From NCBI GenBank assembly GCA_009772895.1, contig WOUP01000001.1, positions 430,519 to 494,518 of the forward strand: 64,000 nt of DNA. Direction: 5' to 3'. Position 1 is the first letter of the stretch, and every line of letters starts with the position of its first letter. Shown one piece after another: positions 35,245 through 43,941 of the stretch. The notes beneath the pieces were generated by a model that saw nothing but the letters and a program-made list of their open reading frames with translations, was not told where the DNA came from and did no database searches. The stretch is from Puniceicoccaceae bacterium 5H. GTDB taxonomy: Bacteria; Verrucomicrobiota; Verrucomicrobiia; Opitutales; Oceanipulchritudinaceae. A program made the translations under genes and the position numbers.

Positions 35245-35738
35245 TTTCCATCATCCACCCCCGGATATTTGATTAGGTCCAGACCGTGCAGGCGCAGGAA
35301 CTTGTTGGCCTGACGCACGAGATCACGGGCGTCTGCCGGGCGTCCATCGAGGCGGAACTGCCGCTCGCTGGCATCCATCTGCACCCGGTTTCCCAAAATA
35401 TTGACCGCGCGGCGCACCGGCGGGCTGAGCGTATCCCACTCCGGCTTTTCCCGCAGCATCTGGCGGAAGGCGTGATCACAGCACCGCATTTCCCGCTGCC
35501 AATTGCGTGACCAGGGATAGGCCGGATCGTTGTCATTGTCTGCTTGGGGGCGGCGTGCAAAATCCGCTGCCGTCACCGCCCCACCCGTGGCGGCTTCAAT
35601 CAGGATCATCATTTCCCGCGTTGGGATGCGCTGACCCCTGATATAGCGGTGGATGGAGGAGCGGCTGCGCAGGCCCACTTGCTTCGCGAAGGAGGCCGGC
35701 GCGATCTGATTCAGAATCAGGTAATCGGAGAGCTTCAT
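35241..35738 (-). CDS. XRE-like HTH protein, 165 aa
   Basis: Starts at MKLSDYLILNQIAPASFAKQVGL. Residues about 5-60 form a CI-like helix-turn-helix (LRSRSSIHRYIRGQRIPTREMMILIEAATGGAV); the FARRPQADNDNDP linker and basic C-terminal region follow, with NRVQMDASERQFRLDGRPADARDLV. This arrangement is typical of alphaproteobacterial plasmid and phage genes, where it occurs beside mobilisation regions. Its stop overlaps that of the convergent acyltransferase B gene by two bases. A longer upstream start is unlikely because it lacks similarity. Confidence 0.75.
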   Translation of the reverse strand: MKLSDYLILNQIAPASFAKQVGLRSRSSIHRYIRGQRIPTREMMILIEAATGGAVTAADFARRPQADNDNDPAYPWSRNWQREMRCCDHAFRQMLREKPEWDTLSPPVRRAVNILGNRVQMDASERQFRLDGRPADARDLVRQANKFLRLHGLDLIKYPGVDDGN

Positions 35739-36086
35739 GGCACCATTTGAAAGCGCGTTCGCATCTGCACAACGGATGTCCCCGGCTACGTTTCCGGGCG
35801 GGGCGATGGTCTGCCGACTCCACACCACCGCATCGAAACCTCGTGGATAACGCAGCGGCTATCCACAGCCCCCTTACTGGATTGTCTTCAGTCACGTGAA
35901 GTTAAGGGGGTGCCTTCCCCCTGCCGTGGCACAAGGGTATCCCCAACCTTCGCTTGCTGCGCTTCACTGCAGGCCGGGTGATCCCCCTCCCTTGCGCCCC
36001 TTCCCCCCCCGTTCTCGCCGAAGGGCAAGGTTGCAGCAGCAGCAGGAGCTGTCGCTGACAACCTGAACCACGAAGGAGAACAAACC
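35739..36086. other. intergenic region with inverted DnaA-box-like pair
   Basis: 348 bp between divergent genes. CGTGGATAA (35842-35850) and CTATCCACA (35859-35867) face each other; each differs from the DnaA box TTATCCACA by one base. Downstream is a polypyrimidine stretch (35990-36010) with a run of eight C. This may be the promoter region of ardC or a replication-associated site; it contains no gene I can support. Confidence 0.35.
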
Positions 36087-36944
36087 ATGAACAACAAAGT
36101 CTATGAGATCGTAACCGACCGTATCCTGAGCCTTTTAGAGGCAGGCGTGTGCCCTTGGCGTCGCCCGTGGAGCCGCTACCCGGCCCCGCCGCAGAACTTT
36201 GCTAGCGGTCGCCCGTATCAAGGCATCAACTACCTGATGTTGAACGCCATCGGCTTCGAGCTGCCGTTTTTCCTGACCTTCAAACAGGCCAAGGAACGCG
36301 GCGGCAGCGTGATCAAAGGTAGCAAAGGCCTGCCGATTGTCTTCTGGTCGACCTTTGAAAAGGAAGAGGCCGACGAGCAGAAGAAGGCCATTCCCTTCCT
36401 GCGTTATTATACCGTCTTCAACGCCTGCCAGATTGAAGGCGTAGACTTTCCCACCATGCCCAACGCGGCCCGCGCATTTGAACCCGTGGAAGCGGCCGAG
36501 ATGATCCTGCAAGGCTGGCCGGATGCGCCGACCATTGAGCACGGACGCGGCCGCGCGGCCTACCGCCCCGACACCGATCAAATCCTGATGCCGAGCCGCA
36601 CCAGCTTTGAATCGGCAGCGGATTATTACAGCACGCTGTTTCATGAGGCGGGCCACGCCACCGGAGCCGAAAAGCGCCTGAACCGCCCAACGGGCAAGCG
36701 CTTTGGTGATGAGCGTTACAGCAAGGAAGAGCTGGTTGCCGAGATGACTAGTGCTTTCCTCTGCGCCCACTGCGGCCTCGATAATGACGTGATCCAGAAC
36801 CAAGCGGCCTACCTGCAAGGCTGGATCAAGGCCCTGCACGACGACCCGCGCCTGATCGTCAACGCCGCCGGGCAAGCCCAGAAAGCCGCCAATCTGATCC
36901 TTGGCGTAACGCCCGAAGCGGCCTCCGAATCCGCTGCCGCCTGA
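36087..36944 (+). CDS. ardC: ArdC-like antirestriction protein (ssDNA-binding N domain plus zincin)
   Basis: A 285-residue protein. The N-terminal region (VYEIVTDRILSLLEAGVCPWRRPWSR...GRPYQGINYLML) is the ArdC ssDNA-binding domain and the C-terminal half has a zinc metallopeptidase-like HEAGHATG motif (H186-E187-x-x-H190) plus EELVAEMTSAFLCAHCG. ArdC family members protect incoming single-stranded plasmid DNA from restriction during transfer. AAGGAG lies nine bases before the ATG. Its position next to the relaxase genes supports a role in mobilisation of the island. Confidence 0.88.
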   Translation: MNNKVYEIVTDRILSLLEAGVCPWRRPWSRYPAPPQNFASGRPYQGINYLMLNAIGFELPFFLTFKQAKERGGSVIKGSKGLPIVFWSTFEKEEADEQKKAIPFLRYYTVFNACQIEGVDFPTMPNAARAFEPVEAAEMILQGWPDAPTIEHGRGRAAYRPDTDQILMPSRTSFESAADYYSTLFHEAGHATGAEKRLNRPTGKRFGDERYSKEELVAEMTSAFLCAHCGLDNDVIQNQAAYLQGWIKALHDDPRLIVNAAGQAQKAANLILGVTPEAASESAAA

Positions 36945-37000
36945 ACCACCCGCCCCGCTGCGGCGGGGCTTTTCCAAACCATCACAAAGGAGCTTTTACC

Positions 37001-37276
37001 ATGACCGCTAAATTTCGACTGGGCCACATCCTGGCCACCCACAACGCCAACGACACCATCCACCCCGAGGACCGCCTGCAGGCGCTGATGCGCCACGTTT
37101 CCGGCGACTGGGGCAACGTCTGCCCCGAAGATGCCGCCCTCAACGACGCCGCACTGACCCCCGGGGAAGAAGGCCGCATCCTGTCCGTCTACACTGACCG
37201 CGCCGACGTCACCTTCTGGATCATCACCGAATGGGACCGCAGCGTCACCACCATCCTGCTGCCGGAAGATTATTGA
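37001..37276 (+). CDS. conserved plasmid-type hypothetical protein, 91 aa
   Basis: Starts with AAGGAG nine bases before the ATG. The product reads MTAKFRLGHILATHNAND and includes the block ALMRHVSGDWGNVCPED and ends with WDRSVTTILLPEDY. This small protein often accompanies antirestriction or plasmid maintenance genes in Proteobacteria; its function is unknown. It is 56 bp after ardC and probably cotranscribed. Confidence 0.75.
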   Translation: MTAKFRLGHILATHNANDTIHPEDRLQALMRHVSGDWGNVCPEDAALNDAALTPGEEGRILSVYTDRADVTFWIITEWDRSVTTILLPEDY

Positions 37277-37280
37277 TTTC

Positions 37281-37661
37281 TCACTCCGCCGCCGTCAGTT
37301 CGATCGAGCTGACGTGCGGCCCACCCGTGCCCTCAAAATCATGCGCGGCCTCGCGCACGAGCGCGAGGCGTTGCAAGTCCAGCAGGTGCGCCAGAGGCTG
37401 GAGCGAGCGCCCCCGGATCGTGATGGCATCCAGCAGCCCGCAATTGCAGTGCAGCACCAGCGTTTCCGCCGTCGGTATTGAGATCAGCCCGATCTGGCCA
37501 TAAGGGTAAGAAAAGCGCTGGCCGCTCTTTTGCACCAGCACCAGCCGGATGGCCACCGATTCAGCCGTGGACACCTCCTCATGACACCCGGAAGTCGTTG
37601 AGAGCAAGGACGGTGCGGCCGTGCCGGGTTTGCGCAGGAAGGCGTATTTTTCTGGGTTCAT
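37281..37661 (-). CDS. hypothetical protein coupled to the relaxase, 126 aa
   Basis: ATG at 37661 overlaps the relaxase stop codon (ATGA), so it is translationally coupled downstream of the relaxase. No domain recognised. The product contains CNCG (two Cys) and is mostly beta-like (VAIRLVLVQKSGQRFSYPYG, IGLISIPTAETLVLHCNCG). It converges on the 91-residue gene with a 4-bp gap. Confidence 0.5.
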   Translation of the reverse strand: MNPEKYAFLRKPGTAAPSLLSTTSGCHEEVSTAESVAIRLVLVQKSGQRFSYPYGQIGLISIPTAETLVLHCNCGLLDAITIRGRSLQPLAHLLDLQRLALVREAAHDFEGTGGPHVSSIELTAAE

Positions 37662-40465
37662 CGTTCCATCTCCATGATACGTTCAAGACCTCGGTCGCGG
37701 ACGAAACGGCGCTGTTTCTGACGCCGCAGCCCATCCATAAATCGCTCCGCAACCGAGCGGCGGACCAGCTCAAAGGAAGCCTGGCGGCCCCGTTGTTGCT
37801 TCTCTGCCAGCCGGGCGATTTCGGTGGCGGAGCGCCGGGGCTGGTCGCGCATGGCGGCCTGCAGCAGCTCTTCCCGGTCGTCGGTGTAAATGTGTGCGCC
37901 GTGCCGTGCGCGACTGACCGCGACATACATCCGGCGCATGTCGGCGGCCGCCGTCGACTCGCTGCCGATGGCCACAAACACGTGATCCACCGTCTTCGCC
38001 TGCGCGGCATCTGCCGTGATGCAGTGGCCGTGCGTGAAGTGAGCAAAGCTGCGCGGCAGCACCTTGCCGCCTTGCAGCCTGATATCGCCGTCGATGGTAA
38101 AGCCTTTGACCTGATGCCGCGCGCCGCTGGTCAGTTGCGTCTTACCGCCGTTGAGGTAGGCATTCTGGGTAATGCGGATGGTGTCGTTTTCGCGCAGTTT
38201 CACTTCCTGCGGGCGGTAGACGGTGAAGCGATCAGCGTGCTTCAGTGGCAGCAGCACCGGGGCGAGATCGCTACGCTGCGCGATCACCCAACCCTTGTTG
38301 GGCAACACCTTGCGGATGTTCAGGCGCTCGCCCGCCTTGAAGCTTTTGGCGTGGCGCTGGAACTGCACCACCATGCCCGGCTCGTACGAGATGGGGTTGG
38401 TCTTTTCCGCGTCCGTCCAGCCGGTCGGCACGTGGCGGATGTAGGTGTGCTCGCGCCCCTTCAGGATGCCCTGATCGGCCAGTTCTTCACGAATGGCCGC
38501 CGTCACCCGTTCGCCCTCCGCATGCGTGGGCGAGATCACCAGGCAGGCCCCCGGACGACGGCCTTGGGAAGCCTTCACATAGTCGCGCGCGAGATCCCGG
38601 TGGCGGTCTTGCGGCTCCGCCGCCTCATGAATCGCGCCCATCTGGTCCAACGTGTGGAAGCCTTTGCCGACCTCGCCCTTGCTGATCGCCTCCACCGCCT
38701 GTTTGAGGAGCGGATTTTTCTGACGGCGCACCTGATCCAGGCGCGCCACTTTCAGGCCGTTTTCCTCCAGCAGCCGGAAGGCATCGCCGCGCGGCACCGA
38801 GCGATTTTGCCGCGCATCCCCGGCCAGCACCACCCGCTTGGCGCCGTTCCCCTTGGCCAGGCGCAGCAACTGCAACAAGTCCTGATTGCCCACCATGCCC
38901 GCTTCATCGACCCACAACACGCTACCGCGCAGGCGCTTCTGCAGGTCTTCATCGGTCAACAGCTTTTTCACCGTCTCCGCCTGTTGAAAGCCTTCCTGCC
39001 GCAGCACTCCGCGTGAGGCTTCTGCTGTCGGCGCGCACAGCACCAGTGGCATGTTTTCGCGCTTCAAGCCGTCTGCGACCTCTTGTAACAGAGTGGTCTT
39101 GCCCGTGCCGGCGCGGCCGACCACGCCCACCGCCCAGTCCTGGCTTTCCATCACGAGCCGCACGGCATCCTGCTGTTCGCGCGTGTCCTTCGCCGGATCG
39201 GTGAAGAGCGGATTCTGGAACTCATATTTGTCCCTGGTCAGCGGGCGCACGCTGCCGCGCCCATCCTTCACCAAGTCGAACAGCTTCGTCTCTTCCTCCA
39301 GCACGGCTTGCGTGGTGACATGCGTGCGCCCGCCAATCTCCGCCCTCAACATGCCTTGCCGATTGGCGCAGGCATCCTTTACCGCTTCCACCTTGGCCGA
39401 TCCAATCGACTGGGCCAAAGCTGTGGCCAACAGCCGCCGCTCCGGCACTTCGCTATAGCGCTCCAGCTCGTGGCTCAACGCATACTCAATCGCCTCTTTG
39501 GCCGCGCGGGAATCATTGGTGGCCTCGCGCCCATCCTGTAGATGTGCCTTCGACATAGCTGATTGGATCAGGTTAGCCTCTTTGGGTGTCAGGTTGGCTT
39601 TCCAGACCTTACGTAGAGTGGAGAGCGGAATGTTCTTGTCCTTCACCTTGCGGATGCGGGCGTTCAGTTCCGCTTTTGCTTTGGCATCGGTAATGCCAAG
39701 CTCGCGTGCCTTTGCTTCAATCTCCTGAGTGCGGCGGGAGAACTTGCCGAGCAACGCGCGTTCGAACCCTTTTACTTCAAAAGCGTCCTTCGTCGGCGTG
39801 ATGTCATAACCAATCCTTTGCAGCTCGCCCGCCAGCTCCGTATGAAACACCGCCTGGTGATAAGGCCCATCCTGCTTGATGCGGCTGAACTCGCCTGCCT
39901 TCCAGCGTTCCTCCACTTCGTCATAGGTCGCGTTGATCGCATACACATGCATGTGCAGTTGCGGATCGGGCAGGCCTTCCAGCAGCTTGTCATCCGACGG
40001 GGCCGGGCGGGACGTATAATGCGTGAAATCCGCCCAGATCATATTACCGGTTTGGCGATCATGAAAAGCCCCATCTTTACGCACGCGGGTATGCATATCC
40101 TGTTCAATCTGCAGCATGGTGGTGGCCACCGCGCGCTTCATCGCCGCTTCAATCCGGTCATCCCCCGCGATGGTATGCAGAAGCGACACCGACTTTGGCA
40201 CATCAAAGGTGAAGTCATAGCCAGGTCGGCGGTTCGGCGGATTGCGCGGGGTCAGCTTATCGCTATCATCCGGCAGGCGATTGTGCAGCAGATTCAGAAA
40301 GGCGTCTTTGGTGACCGGGCCGTCCAGCCCCAGCATGGCAGCCCCCTTGCCGCCCCAGCACCCGGCGACCTCCTGACCCTCCAGATAATAGTCGCCCTTC
40401 GACAATGCATCGCGGAAGTAATTCACTGCCGCATCCACCGACTTGCTGGCCGTGATCCTCAGCAC
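37658..40465 (-). CDS. MobF-family conjugative relaxase with RecD-like helicase domain
   Basis: A 935-residue relaxase of the TrwC/TraI (MobF) type. The N-terminal 300 residues are the relaxase domain: YF tyrosines near residue 16, DKLTPRNPPNRRPGYDFTFDVPKSVS (about 75-100; described in part) and the metal-binding DPQLHMHVYA with H171 and H173. Then a RecD-like helicase: Walker A GRAGTGKTT (about 448-456), ILWVDEAGMV-like Walker B, GDARQNRSV and the C-terminal AVSRARH block. GTG 40465 is used because MLRITASKSVDAAVNYF is the family start; GTG 40468 is an alternative. It nicks oriT and unwinds DNA for mobilisation. No T4SS is present, so transfer would need a helper. Confidence 0.92.
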   Translation of the reverse strand: MLRITASKSVDAAVNYFRDALSKGDYYLEGQEVAGCWGGKGAAMLGLDGPVTKDAFLNLLHNRLPDDSDKLTPRNPPNRRPGYDFTFDVPKSVSLLHTIAGDDRIEAAMKRAVATTMLQIEQDMHTRVRKDGAFHDRQTGNMIWADFTHYTSRPAPSDDKLLEGLPDPQLHMHVYAINATYDEVEERWKAGEFSRIKQDGPYHQAVFHTELAGELQRIGYDITPTKDAFEVKGFERALLGKFSRRTQEIEAKARELGITDAKAKAELNARIRKVKDKNIPLSTLRKVWKANLTPKEANLIQSAMSKAHLQDGREATNDSRAAKEAIEYALSHELERYSEVPERRLLATALAQSIGSAKVEAVKDACANRQGMLRAEIGGRTHVTTQAVLEEETKLFDLVKDGRGSVRPLTRDKYEFQNPLFTDPAKDTREQQDAVRLVMESQDWAVGVVGRAGTGKTTLLQEVADGLKRENMPLVLCAPTAEASRGVLRQEGFQQAETVKKLLTDEDLQKRLRGSVLWVDEAGMVGNQDLLQLLRLAKGNGAKRVVLAGDARQNRSVPRGDAFRLLEENGLKVARLDQVRRQKNPLLKQAVEAISKGEVGKGFHTLDQMGAIHEAAEPQDRHRDLARDYVKASQGRRPGACLVISPTHAEGERVTAAIREELADQGILKGREHTYIRHVPTGWTDAEKTNPISYEPGMVVQFQRHAKSFKAGERLNIRKVLPNKGWVIAQRSDLAPVLLPLKHADRFTVYRPQEVKLRENDTIRITQNAYLNGGKTQLTSGARHQVKGFTIDGDIRLQGGKVLPRSFAHFTHGHCITADAAQAKTVDHVFVAIGSESTAAADMRRMYVAVSRARHGAHIYTDDREELLQAAMRDQPRRSATEIARLAEKQQRGRQASFELVRRSVAERFMDGLRRQKQRRFVRDRGLERIMEMER

Positions 40466-40587
40466 CACGCACCCCCTTTCCGAACGGCTTCGACCCAAGC
40501 CATCCGCCGACGGTCATAGCACTCGAACCCATACCCTGTCCGGCTTGTCCCCATCAGAGTTTCTGCCCCTGAATCGTCCATTGTTCC

Positions 40588-40654
40588 CGTATTCCCAGTG
40601 AGTCACCAGACGTCTCTCCTTAGGGTAAGGTGACGCCCGACATTCAGGAATACG
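40588..40654. promoter_or_regulatory. candidate oriT: nested inverted repeats upstream of the relaxase
   Basis: CGTATTCC (40588-40595) pairs with GGAATACG (40647-40654), and inside it GTCACC (40602-40607) pairs with GGTGAC (40629-40634). The set lies about 120 bp upstream of the relaxase start, where oriT normally sits. No known nic consensus is identified. Confidence 0.4.
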
Positions 40655-40710
40655 CGTGGGAGGCGGGGATTTTTGGTGGCGGGGGAGAATCGGCGGGGTT
40701 TTGAGGGTGG

Positions 40711-40930
40711 GTCAGATCCTCATCGCCGACAGTTTGCGCGTCGTGGAGATGATGGTTTTCGCCCCACCACGCCGTGCCTTGATCCGCTCGTAGAACGCAT
40801 GCAGTTACGGGCTGGAGCCGCTTGGAGATCAGCGTGCATTGCACCAGCGTCTTACGTCCCAGGCGCGGGCCTTTCTTGGTGATGCGCCCGGTCAGACCCT
40901 GACCGTTGGACTGGCTGACACGTGCCACCA
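40711..40930 (-). pseudogene. IS110/IS116-family transposase C-terminal remnant
   Basis: On the minus strand, a first segment reads GRITKKGPRLGRKTLVQC and a second, in a different frame, reads FYERIKARRGGAKTIISTTR. Both are recognisable pieces of the C-terminal domain of IS110/IS116/IS902 transposases (TGRITKxG...L..LV and YxRIKARxGGAKTI). A frameshift separates them and the upstream two thirds of the gene are missing, so this is a decayed remnant. It occupies the gap between the candidate oriT and the AT-rich helicase gene, marking an insertion or deletion boundary. Confidence 0.65.
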
Positions 40931-40993
40931 GAACACAATCAAGTTAATTAATCGTACATTTAGACATTGTGGCAAAAAGGTGTATAGCCGCTT

Positions 40994-43822
40994 TCAAGAT
41001 GATGCGGCTAAGGATGGATCCCTTTTTTTTAGAAGCGAGACGTCCTTGCTGCTTTTCTTTGTACTAAAGCACTCCAGTACTTTTTTCTCGACTTCAGGCG
41101 ACCAGTAAATTTTCAACTCCTCTCTGGCTCGAGTGATTGCTGTGTAAAATATATTATGAGTAATCAGCTCATCGGTTTCATCTGTGATTATAATTTTTAC
41201 GGATTTATATTCAAGGCCTTGAGCTTTATGTATCGAGACTGCATAAGCGACTTGGAACGGAACGATATCCAGCCCAAACCCATCATCATCCTCATCAGTT
41301 GTTTTATAGCGGTTAACTGTAAAGCATATGGACGATTTTTCTACGTCGGATCCACCATCTAAGAGCGTAAAATCATAACGCTTAGCTTCCAGCCCGTTTA
41401 TTACTATGTCCAGTTCAACGTAAAACCGAATCTGATCGCGGTCCTTGAGTAGCTCTATATTTAGTATCTTTCCTTTCATGTTGTTATAAATCAAAGGAGA
41501 GAACCTATTCGATTCATTAAATAAAATCGGGTCATTAGCTTTGTAGCTATGCACACCCCACGAGATTGCAGGATTTGGATTATTCTCCTGCAATAGTCGA
41601 TTAATATTATTAATCCCATACAGCCCGTCATAATTTAGGCAGAGGATAATCTCATCGTCATCTCTTTTATTAAAGATCGAAGTATCAAGGTTATGGGAAT
41701 AATCATTCTTGGCAATAATTTCAATTATGGTGTCTTCTTGTTCCCTTACTCGTCTCCAAAATTCGAGCAAAGCTTTCTTATTACTTCTGTATGGCTTCGT
41801 AAGCTCAAAAACAGATGCTTTGGGCACAAAGCTGCGCGCTACACTAAACCAGTTTCCAAAACGAATTGATTCAATTTGAAATACATCGCCGACTAATATC
41901 AATAACTCAAATTTTGCTACACTCAGTATATCCTTAATATCTCGATTACTAACCGTGCTACATTCGTCGATAATAAGAATATCGTAGTTGTATGAACCAT
42001 CTTTCATCGCTAAAAATTTAGCAATCGTTAAAAAACTAGCATTTGAAGCGTCAACTTTTCTCTTAAGATTATCTATCGCCGGGTTTGTGTTGGCCAAATA
42101 CAGTTTATTGAGTTTCGAGAATAAATGAGAAACATGGTTGATTAGGGTTGATTTTCCTGTGCCTGCGGGTCCGTAAATCAACGCCACCCTAGAGTTTGCA
42201 AACATAAATCTTAGCGCCTGCCTTTTTTCATCGCAATCGACAACATGGACGCTTGAATCCAACCAGGCATCAACCCAATTGGTGTAGTTCTCAATTCCCG
42301 TGGACGCTAGCTCTTTTAACTTTCGCAGCGCAAAAAGTGTATTATCCTGATATTCGGAAATGTAAAAATGATTGTACAGTTCTGTGATGACCCTTCCTGA
42401 GTGCCCCCGCCATAATTTTTGATTGTAAGTCTCGACAAGTTGCCGCGGGTTGTTAAAACTGCCGCACTCATCCACATGAGTATATATCTGACCATGCACT
42501 TCTGTCTTGTTCTGGATAAATCGGGCAAATAGTTCATGCTCCCGATCAACATGATCAATGCATTCAAACAAGTCCGAAATTCTTGGGTTGTGAAAGATGG
42601 GAGAAGTGTTAAATGGCATATCATCAAACGGCTTGCATCCATTGAGCAAGTATAAATTTGAGAGCATACCATTACGCTCTTTTTGATTTGTTTGTTTTTT
42701 GATTATTTTATTTCTTAAGTTGAGCAACAGGTATCTTGTAACATTTGCACCCGGTGATTTTTTCTCCGTAAGAATCCGGCATGCCTCAAGGGCTTGCAAA
42801 AATCCTGATGATGAATTTGATCCAGCGATTGTTGATTTGAATCCATTGAACTCCGTCTCAGGGTAATCAATTACCTCAACTAAACTACATTTGTTTTCAG
42901 TTAGAAATCGCATAAGATCTCGATATTCAGCATGGCTAGAGGTTGATTTTGCCTGAATGCCAAATATTTTCGCAAAATTGTTTATTTCACAAGGTCGGAT
43001 AGACACTTCCCAGTTCGTGATGACAAAGATAGCCATCTTCCTCCCTGCAACTTCCACTCTATCTCTAACTAAGGATAACTTTGTAGCGTAAAATTCTGAG
43101 ATATCAAAATGGGTAAAGGCAATCACTCGGTCAAACTTACTGGCGTTTGCGTTTGTAGAGGTGAAAGTTACCTCATAGTAAACCTTTTGTCCTGCAAAGA
43201 ACGGCTTTATCTTGTGTAGATAGAATCGGTCATTACCAACGAGGCCTTTAGGTCTCGATTTGTAACGGTCTAAGACTTCAGATATTTTTTCATGATATTG
43301 CCTTATCCCCGGATCTGTATTAATCGGGAATTTCTCAATATTCTCTAGCACGTCAAAATCATAAGTCTGCTTTAGAAATTGCTTAGTTTTCAAAAGATAC
43401 TCGTAATATTTCAGCATAAGCCGCTCCGAGTTCTGTTCGTCGAGCGTGTAATGGGAGGCAACTATCTGCAGATAATCGTGGAACTTTCTCAGAAACCTCA
43501 GGTCGCTTCGTGTTTTGACGAAAGCAATTGCTTGCTCTATATTGGGGTATGCATTCTCAATATCGCGAGGATACTTCCACACTTTAAGCATGACATGCTC
43601 AATGAAGTTCCTAAGCTGAGCCAATATGTCTTGCGATACATATCCCCTCGCAGATGTACCACTATTTTCAATATGCCTACAAATCACACTATTAGTGATC
43701 AATATCTCTCTGTCGATTTTTGATAGTTGCTGGTTCATATCTAGTTTTTCACTAAAATAGGCGTTTGCCTTGCTGTTAGCAAGAAAATCAACCTTAACGA
43801 TCCCGAAATCTAGAGGAATCAT
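40994..43822 (-). CDS. SF1 helicase-like ATPase with long unknown N-terminal region
   Basis: A 942-residue AT-rich gene. The N-terminal 540 residues have no domain that I recognise. A superfamily 1 (UvrD/RecD-like) helicase follows: Walker A IYGPAGTGKST (about 546-556), Walker B ILIIDECS (about 614-621), LILVGDVFQIES (motif III-like) and the late SIHKAQGLEY (about 858-867) and YTAITRAREEL motifs (V-VI). Possible roles are antiphage defence or element maintenance; the context beside integrase and NACHT cargo favours accessory defence. Start ATG 43822 preferred over TTG 43834. Base composition differs sharply from the GC-rich relaxase and integrase on either side. Confidence 0.78.
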   Translation of the reverse strand: MIPLDFGIVKVDFLANSKANAYFSEKLDMNQQLSKIDREILITNSVICRHIENSGTSARGYVSQDILAQLRNFIEHVMLKVWKYPRDIENAYPNIEQAIAFVKTRSDLRFLRKFHDYLQIVASHYTLDEQNSERLMLKYYEYLLKTKQFLKQTYDFDVLENIEKFPINTDPGIRQYHEKISEVLDRYKSRPKGLVGNDRFYLHKIKPFFAGQKVYYEVTFTSTNANASKFDRVIAFTHFDISEFYATKLSLVRDRVEVAGRKMAIFVITNWEVSIRPCEINNFAKIFGIQAKSTSSHAEYRDLMRFLTENKCSLVEVIDYPETEFNGFKSTIAGSNSSSGFLQALEACRILTEKKSPGANVTRYLLLNLRNKIIKKQTNQKERNGMLSNLYLLNGCKPFDDMPFNTSPIFHNPRISDLFECIDHVDREHELFARFIQNKTEVHGQIYTHVDECGSFNNPRQLVETYNQKLWRGHSGRVITELYNHFYISEYQDNTLFALRKLKELASTGIENYTNWVDAWLDSSVHVVDCDEKRQALRFMFANSRVALIYGPAGTGKSTLINHVSHLFSKLNKLYLANTNPAIDNLKRKVDASNASFLTIAKFLAMKDGSYNYDILIIDECSTVSNRDIKDILSVAKFELLILVGDVFQIESIRFGNWFSVARSFVPKASVFELTKPYRSNKKALLEFWRRVREQEDTIIEIIAKNDYSHNLDTSIFNKRDDDEIILCLNYDGLYGINNINRLLQENNPNPAISWGVHSYKANDPILFNESNRFSPLIYNNMKGKILNIELLKDRDQIRFYVELDIVINGLEAKRYDFTLLDGGSDVEKSSICFTVNRYKTTDEDDDGFGLDIVPFQVAYAVSIHKAQGLEYKSVKIIITDETDELITHNIFYTAITRAREELKIYWSPEVEKKVLECFSTKKSSKDVSLLKKRDPSLAASS

Positions 43823-43941
43823 CGCCAGAATCAAATGAGCTTATTTATTACGAGCTACTTTTGCAACTTGCTCTTCTTGTTGCCACTTTGGTTTAAAAAT
43901 CCGCTCCTCACATCTTCCGACCACTCTGGCACCGATTCCTA

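Noticed and set aside
37231..39016. plus-strand frames opposite the relaxase, including a 512-codon one
   Set aside because: Mirror frames of the relaxase; the minus-strand product has complete helicase and relaxase motifs.
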